In this document: positions 5,622-8,201 of the stretch, one piece after another
Numbering within the stretch: position 1 is the stretch's first letter
How the letters are laid out: every line of letters begins with the position of its first letter
Source: Planctomycetaceae bacterium
GTDB taxonomy: Bacteria > Planctomycetota > Planctomycetia > Pirellulales > Pirellulaceae
Assembly: GCA_007129635.1 (NCBI GenBank)
Contig: SKVE01000859.1
Location: forward strand, 1 to 8,201
Reading direction: 5' to 3'
Length of the DNA: 8,201 nucleotides
Translations under genes and position numbers: made by a program
Notes under the pieces: model-generated
What the model was told of the DNA's origin: nothing
The model's input: only the letters and a program-made list of their open reading frames with translations
The model's database searches: none

Positions 5622-7890
5622 ACACTTCGATCTCCCAGATCCGCGAGACGTCGATATGCGTCGCGGTGATCAGCAGACGCAGGCGGCGGCTGGTGATCTC
5701 GGGGAACCGGGCCGACCAGTCCGTGGCATCGTTCTGTACCGCAGAGGCATCCGGGATGTCGCGCCACTGACCGTCCCGCTGGTACTGCCAGACAAAGGCC
5801 GCTACCGGCTCGACAATCCGAGCGCCTTGATAGTAGCCCGATACGATGCGTGCCGCCGAAATGCGCTGCGGCTCGGCCCACGATAGCTCGACCCAGTTCG
5901 GCACTTGTGCATGACTGAGCCACCGCCCGTCGTTATCCCACACGTCGATGCGGCCGTCGTTCAGCAAAGCGGCCGGGTTCGTATCGGCTTTCAAATGACC
6001 GGAAACACGGACCTGGGCCTGCAGCGCCAAGTTCTCGCCCGCCGTCGCCAGCCACTCGGGCGGGTTCAGCCATGCCGATACGTCGGGCGGCTTGCCGGTT
6101 CCCTGAAGCATCCGGTTGCGGAGATCTTCCCAGTGATGCTGGTAGACATCGCGAGGATCGCCATCGTGCTGTTTGCACACCGCAGCGGCCATCCCGACCA
6201 CCTCGCCCATGCATCCGCCGGTACGCATGACCCGCACCGTCCCGAGCGCCTCGTGCGTCACGCTGATATCGCGTCCTGCCATGAACAGATTGGAAACATT
6301 CCGCGAGTACAGGCAGCGGTAGGGGATCCAATAGGGCAGCGGGTACCGCTCGAACGAGGCTCGAGCGATGAAAGCATCTCCTTCGAAGCCTTTCTCGTAC
6401 CGCTGGTCGGGGTAGTGCAGATCGATCGACCAACCTGTGGGCACACAGCCATCGGGAAACTGCCGGTTTTCCAGGATATCCTCCCTGGTCAAAATCACAT
6501 CACCCAGCAGACGCCGCGACTCCCGTTTGCCTGCGATGTGAGCGGACCAGTTCAGGCGGTGATTGGGGTAACGGCCATCAACGTTCTTCAGCGCGTCCCA
6601 GGCGCCGTACATGGCCCGGAAGTTCCAGTCCCGGATGTACTCGCTCTTTTCAAACGGGTCGTGATCGAAGCCGCTCTCCCAGTACCAGCCACCCAACGCT
6701 TCGATCCCCCGGTGGTCGGCCGGGACGCCGGGGAACCGTATATTCCGGCCCGGGAACGGCTTGTCGCTCAAGTCCAACGCCCAGGGACATCGCGGGAACG
6801 GCGCCGGACCGTCGGTCTCAATCACGTTCCATAGATTGCAGCTTCCCATACGTCCCGGCAGGGTCACTTCATATTCGGCTCCGGCCAGTTTTCCCAGACA
6901 GCCGTCGCCCGTCGCATCGACAAACCAGCGGCCAACGAATCGCTGCCGCTCGCCGGTGACCGTGTGCTGAGCGACGACGGCCAAGATCCGTGCACCGTCC
7001 ATTTCCGTTTGATTGGCCCAGTGATTCAAAGCCAGAAAGATATTGGGCTCGTCGCGGACCAAGTCCAGTTTCTTTTCGTCTTCGTACAGATCCGCCGTGT
7101 TCGACGGGCCATAGTGTGCGTGGTGCTGTTGTTCCAGTTCCCGGACAATGTCGCCGATCCGCGGATACGGTGGCCGGTTCCGAGCCCCCTGCAGCCACAC
7201 GCGGACTTCGGAGCTGTTGTTGCCGCCTAGCACAGGCCGGTCTTGTACCAGCGCGACGGTCAATCCCGACCGGGCGGCGGACAGTGCCGCACAGGTTCCC
7301 GCGATCCCGCCACCGACCACAACCAAGTCGAACTGGCCTGCCAGCTTGGGATGCTCCGGCAAATTCAACTGGGCACGCCGAAACTTGGTCAGCTCCGGTT
7401 CAGCGTCAGGCGGCGTGAATTCGGGGTCCGCCGAAAGCACGATGGCGTCGCATCGGCCTGCGAAACCGGTCAAATCGCGCAACCGTAACTCGACGTTCGT
7501 CTTGTCCAGGTCCACCGTTCCACCGGCTTGCCAGTGCCAATCAGCGCGCTGGGTCCCAAATACCGTCTCCAGCGGGCGGCCATCGATCACCAATTGGAAC
7601 CGCCCCGGAGCACCGGGCGCGTTCCAAGTGGCGACCCAGTCGCGAGTCCGTACCCAAACGCGGTATTTTCCGGGGCTTGGTAACTGGATCGTCGTCCGCG
7701 CATCTTCCACGGGTTCGCCCAGTCCGTGAGCCAGCAAGAATGGCGAGCCCATCTGGTCCATGAACTGCGAATCGGGCACCCAGCCGCCCAAATGCTCGAA
7801 CCGTTCGGCTTCGATCAACACCGTGTTCGGTTCCGCCGCGGTCCCGAAAGCGGACAACAGGGCAAATACGATCAGCCATCGAGTGGTCAC
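5608..7890 (-). CDS. Secreted FAD-dependent oxidoreductase with flanking beta-sandwich-like regions, 760 aa
   Basis: Residues 1-19 are a Sec-type signal peptide (TTRW, hydrophobic LIVFALLSAF, then GTAA before EP). Residues 20-155 look like an all-beta, carbohydrate-binding or golvesin-like module (IEAERFEHLGGW, LPSPGKYRVWVRTRDW). The FAD domain spans about 185-575: the Rossmann motif DLVVVGGGIAGTCAA (188-202), LGGNNSSEVRV (221-231), VDATGDGCLG (324-333) and the C-terminal FAD contact region NLFMAGRDISVTHEALG (534-550). This pattern fits the FAD_oxidored family, whose planctomycete members are often labelled xanthan-lyase-like without proof of activity. Residues 615-758 resemble a discoidin (F5/8 type C) fold (LLNDGRID, WVELSWAEPQRISAARI, IWEIEVYG). 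I infer an exported or periplasmic redox enzyme acting on polysaccharide or a similar substrate; the substrate is unknown. The start is GTG at 7890, 32 nt after the helicase stop. Confidence 0.88.
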   Translation of the reverse strand: MTTRWLIVFALLSAFGTAAEPNTVLIEAERFEHLGGWVPDSQFMDQMGSPFLLAHGLGEPVEDARTTIQLPSPGKYRVWVRTRDWVATWNAPGAPGRFQLVIDGRPLETVFGTQRADWHWQAGGTVDLDKTNVELRLRDLTGFAGRCDAIVLSADPEFTPPDAEPELTKFRRAQLNLPEHPKLAGQFDLVVVGGGIAGTCAALSAARSGLTVALVQDRPVLGGNNSSEVRVWLQGARNRPPYPRIGDIVRELEQQHHAHYGPSNTADLYEDEKKLDLVRDEPNIFLALNHWANQTEMDGARILAVVAQHTVTGERQRFVGRWFVDATGDGCLGKLAGAEYEVTLPGRMGSCNLWNVIETDGPAPFPRCPWALDLSDKPFPGRNIRFPGVPADHRGIEALGGWYWESGFDHDPFEKSEYIRDWNFRAMYGAWDALKNVDGRYPNHRLNWSAHIAGKRESRRLLGDVILTREDILENRQFPDGCVPTGWSIDLHYPDQRYEKGFEGDAFIARASFERYPLPYWIPYRCLYSRNVSNLFMAGRDISVTHEALGTVRVMRTGGCMGEVVGMAAAVCKQHDGDPRDVYQHHWEDLRNRMLQGTGKPPDVSAWLNPPEWLATAGENLALQAQVRVSGHLKADTNPAALLNDGRIDVWDNDGRWLSHAQVPNWVELSWAEPQRISAARIVSGYYQGARIVEPVAAFVWQYQRDGQWRDIPDASAVQNDATDWSARFPEITSRRLRLLITATHIDVSRIWEIEVYGPE

Positions 7891-7896
7891 GCGATT

Positions 7897-7903
7897 CCCT
7901 CCC
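7897..7903 (-). promoter_or_regulatory. Strong Shine-Dalgarno site for the GTG start of the oxidoreductase
   Basis: The minus strand reads GGGAGGG, with its GGAGG core at 7898-7902 seven bases before GTG at 7890. This fixes a non-ATG start directly ahead of a well-formed signal peptide. It lies in the 32-nt gap behind the helicase gene, where no terminator-like hairpin is seen. Confidence 0.65.
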
Positions 7904-7922
7904 TTTTCTTGGAGACGCGGGC

Positions 7923-8201
7923 TTACAACGCACGGCGATGTCGAGGTCGGCGGCGTCCGAACGGGGGCGGTTCCGGTTTCTCCGGTTGATCGGGATCATC
8001 GTCCCCAGCCGACGGGGCTACCTCGATAGGCGTCGCTACCAGGTCCATGCCACTGATCTCGCCGCGCACCAATTGCAGGTTGATCCGCTGCTCGATCCGC
8101 GTCAATTCGGGGCCTTCTTCGGGCGTCACAAACGTGAAGGCAACCCCCTCGCGGCCCATGCGGCCGGTTCGGCCAACACGATGGATGTAATCGTCACAGA
8201 A
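7923..8201 (-). CDS. DEAD-box RNA helicase, C-terminal part
   Basis: The last 92 residues of a gene entering from the right edge. It begins in helicase domain 2 with DDYIHRVGRTGRMGREG, which holds motif VI (HRVGRTGR, with the ATP-contacting arginines). The typical end of the RecA-like domain follows (GVAFTFVTPEEGPELTRIEQRI). The tail from about residue 60 is disordered: acidic and Pro-rich (DDDPDQPEKPEPPPF), then basic (GRRRPRHRRAL), a common kind of RNA-binding extension in RhlE/CsdA-type helicases. The role is ATP-driven RNA unwinding in ribosome assembly or RNA decay; the subfamily cannot be fixed from this fragment. It is the first gene of the minus-strand run, 32 nt upstream of the oxidoreductase. 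Confidence 0.93.
   Translation of the reverse strand, partial: FCDDYIHRVGRTGRMGREGVAFTFVTPEEGPELTRIEQRINLQLVRGEISGMDLVATPIEVAPSAGDDDPDQPEKPEPPPFGRRRPRHRRAL

Noticed and set aside
4857..5669. A 270-codon plus-strand open frame after ribBA
   Set aside because: It lies opposite the HAD phosphatase, which has all four catalytic motifs; the plus-strand product has no recognisable feature.
5905..6834. A 309-codon plus-strand open frame
   Set aside because: It is antisense to the FAD oxidoreductase core and has no motif or credible ribosome binding site.
5608..7890. Naming the oxidoreductase a xanthan lyase
   Set aside because: That label is often carried over in this family, but the visible fold is an FAD oxidoreductase, with no polysaccharide-lyase domain.
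1..8201. Mobile element, CRISPR array, toxin-antitoxin or defence system
   Set aside because: No transposase, integrase, spaced direct repeats, small paired toxin-like genes or defence domains are visible on either strand.

Overview
The window looks like an ordinary chromosomal stretch from a GC-rich bacterium, most likely a planctomycete (Pirellulaceae-like). That assignment is inferred from the gene families: an exported FAD-dependent oxidoreductase with flanking beta-sandwich-like regions, a small membrane protein with two CxxC-x16-CxxC zinc ribbons, two uncharacterised proteins of a type I associate with planctomycetes, and an S1 protein with a long disordered N-terminus. I see no RNA gene, insertion sequence, prophage, CRISPR array or defence cassette.

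Layout, left to right. (1) Positions 1-1010, minus strand: the N-terminal 336 residues of an S1 RNA-binding-domain protein, cut by the window edge. (2) 1011-1232: a divergent intergenic region whose S1-side leader is rich in short inverted repeats. (3) 1233-1814 and 1865-2605, plus strand: an uncharacterised 193-residue protein followed by a tail-anchored double zinc-ribbon protein, probably co-transcribed. (4) 2652-3488, minus strand: a 278-residue uncharacterised protein with a C-terminal coiled coil, convergent with the zinc-ribbon gene. (5) 3489-3621: a short divergent promoter region with a perfect TATAAT. (6) 3622-4854, plus strand: ribBA, the bifunctional enzyme that starts both branches of riboflavin synthesis. 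(7) 4923-8201, minus strand: three tightly packed genes in transcription order. They are the C-terminus of a DEAD-box RNA helicase (cut by the right edge), a secreted 760-residue FAD oxidoreductase with a GTG start, and a HAD-family phosphatase whose start overlaps the oxidoreductase stop by 14 nt.

How the genes work together: riboflavin synthesis (ribBA) and the large flavoprotein are linked by FAD chemistry, but they lie on opposite strands and nothing shows co-regulation. The S1 protein and the helicase both concern RNA but lie at opposite ends. The helicase/oxidoreductase/phosphatase run is packed like an operon without an obvious common function.

I did not find a convincing new multi-gene system. 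The observations most worth following are the S1 leader, where one arm can pair with either of two identical CCCGAA segments, the duplicated zinc ribbon with identical spacing, the uncharacterised 1233-1814 protein, and the Sec-type signal on a large predicted flavoprotein.
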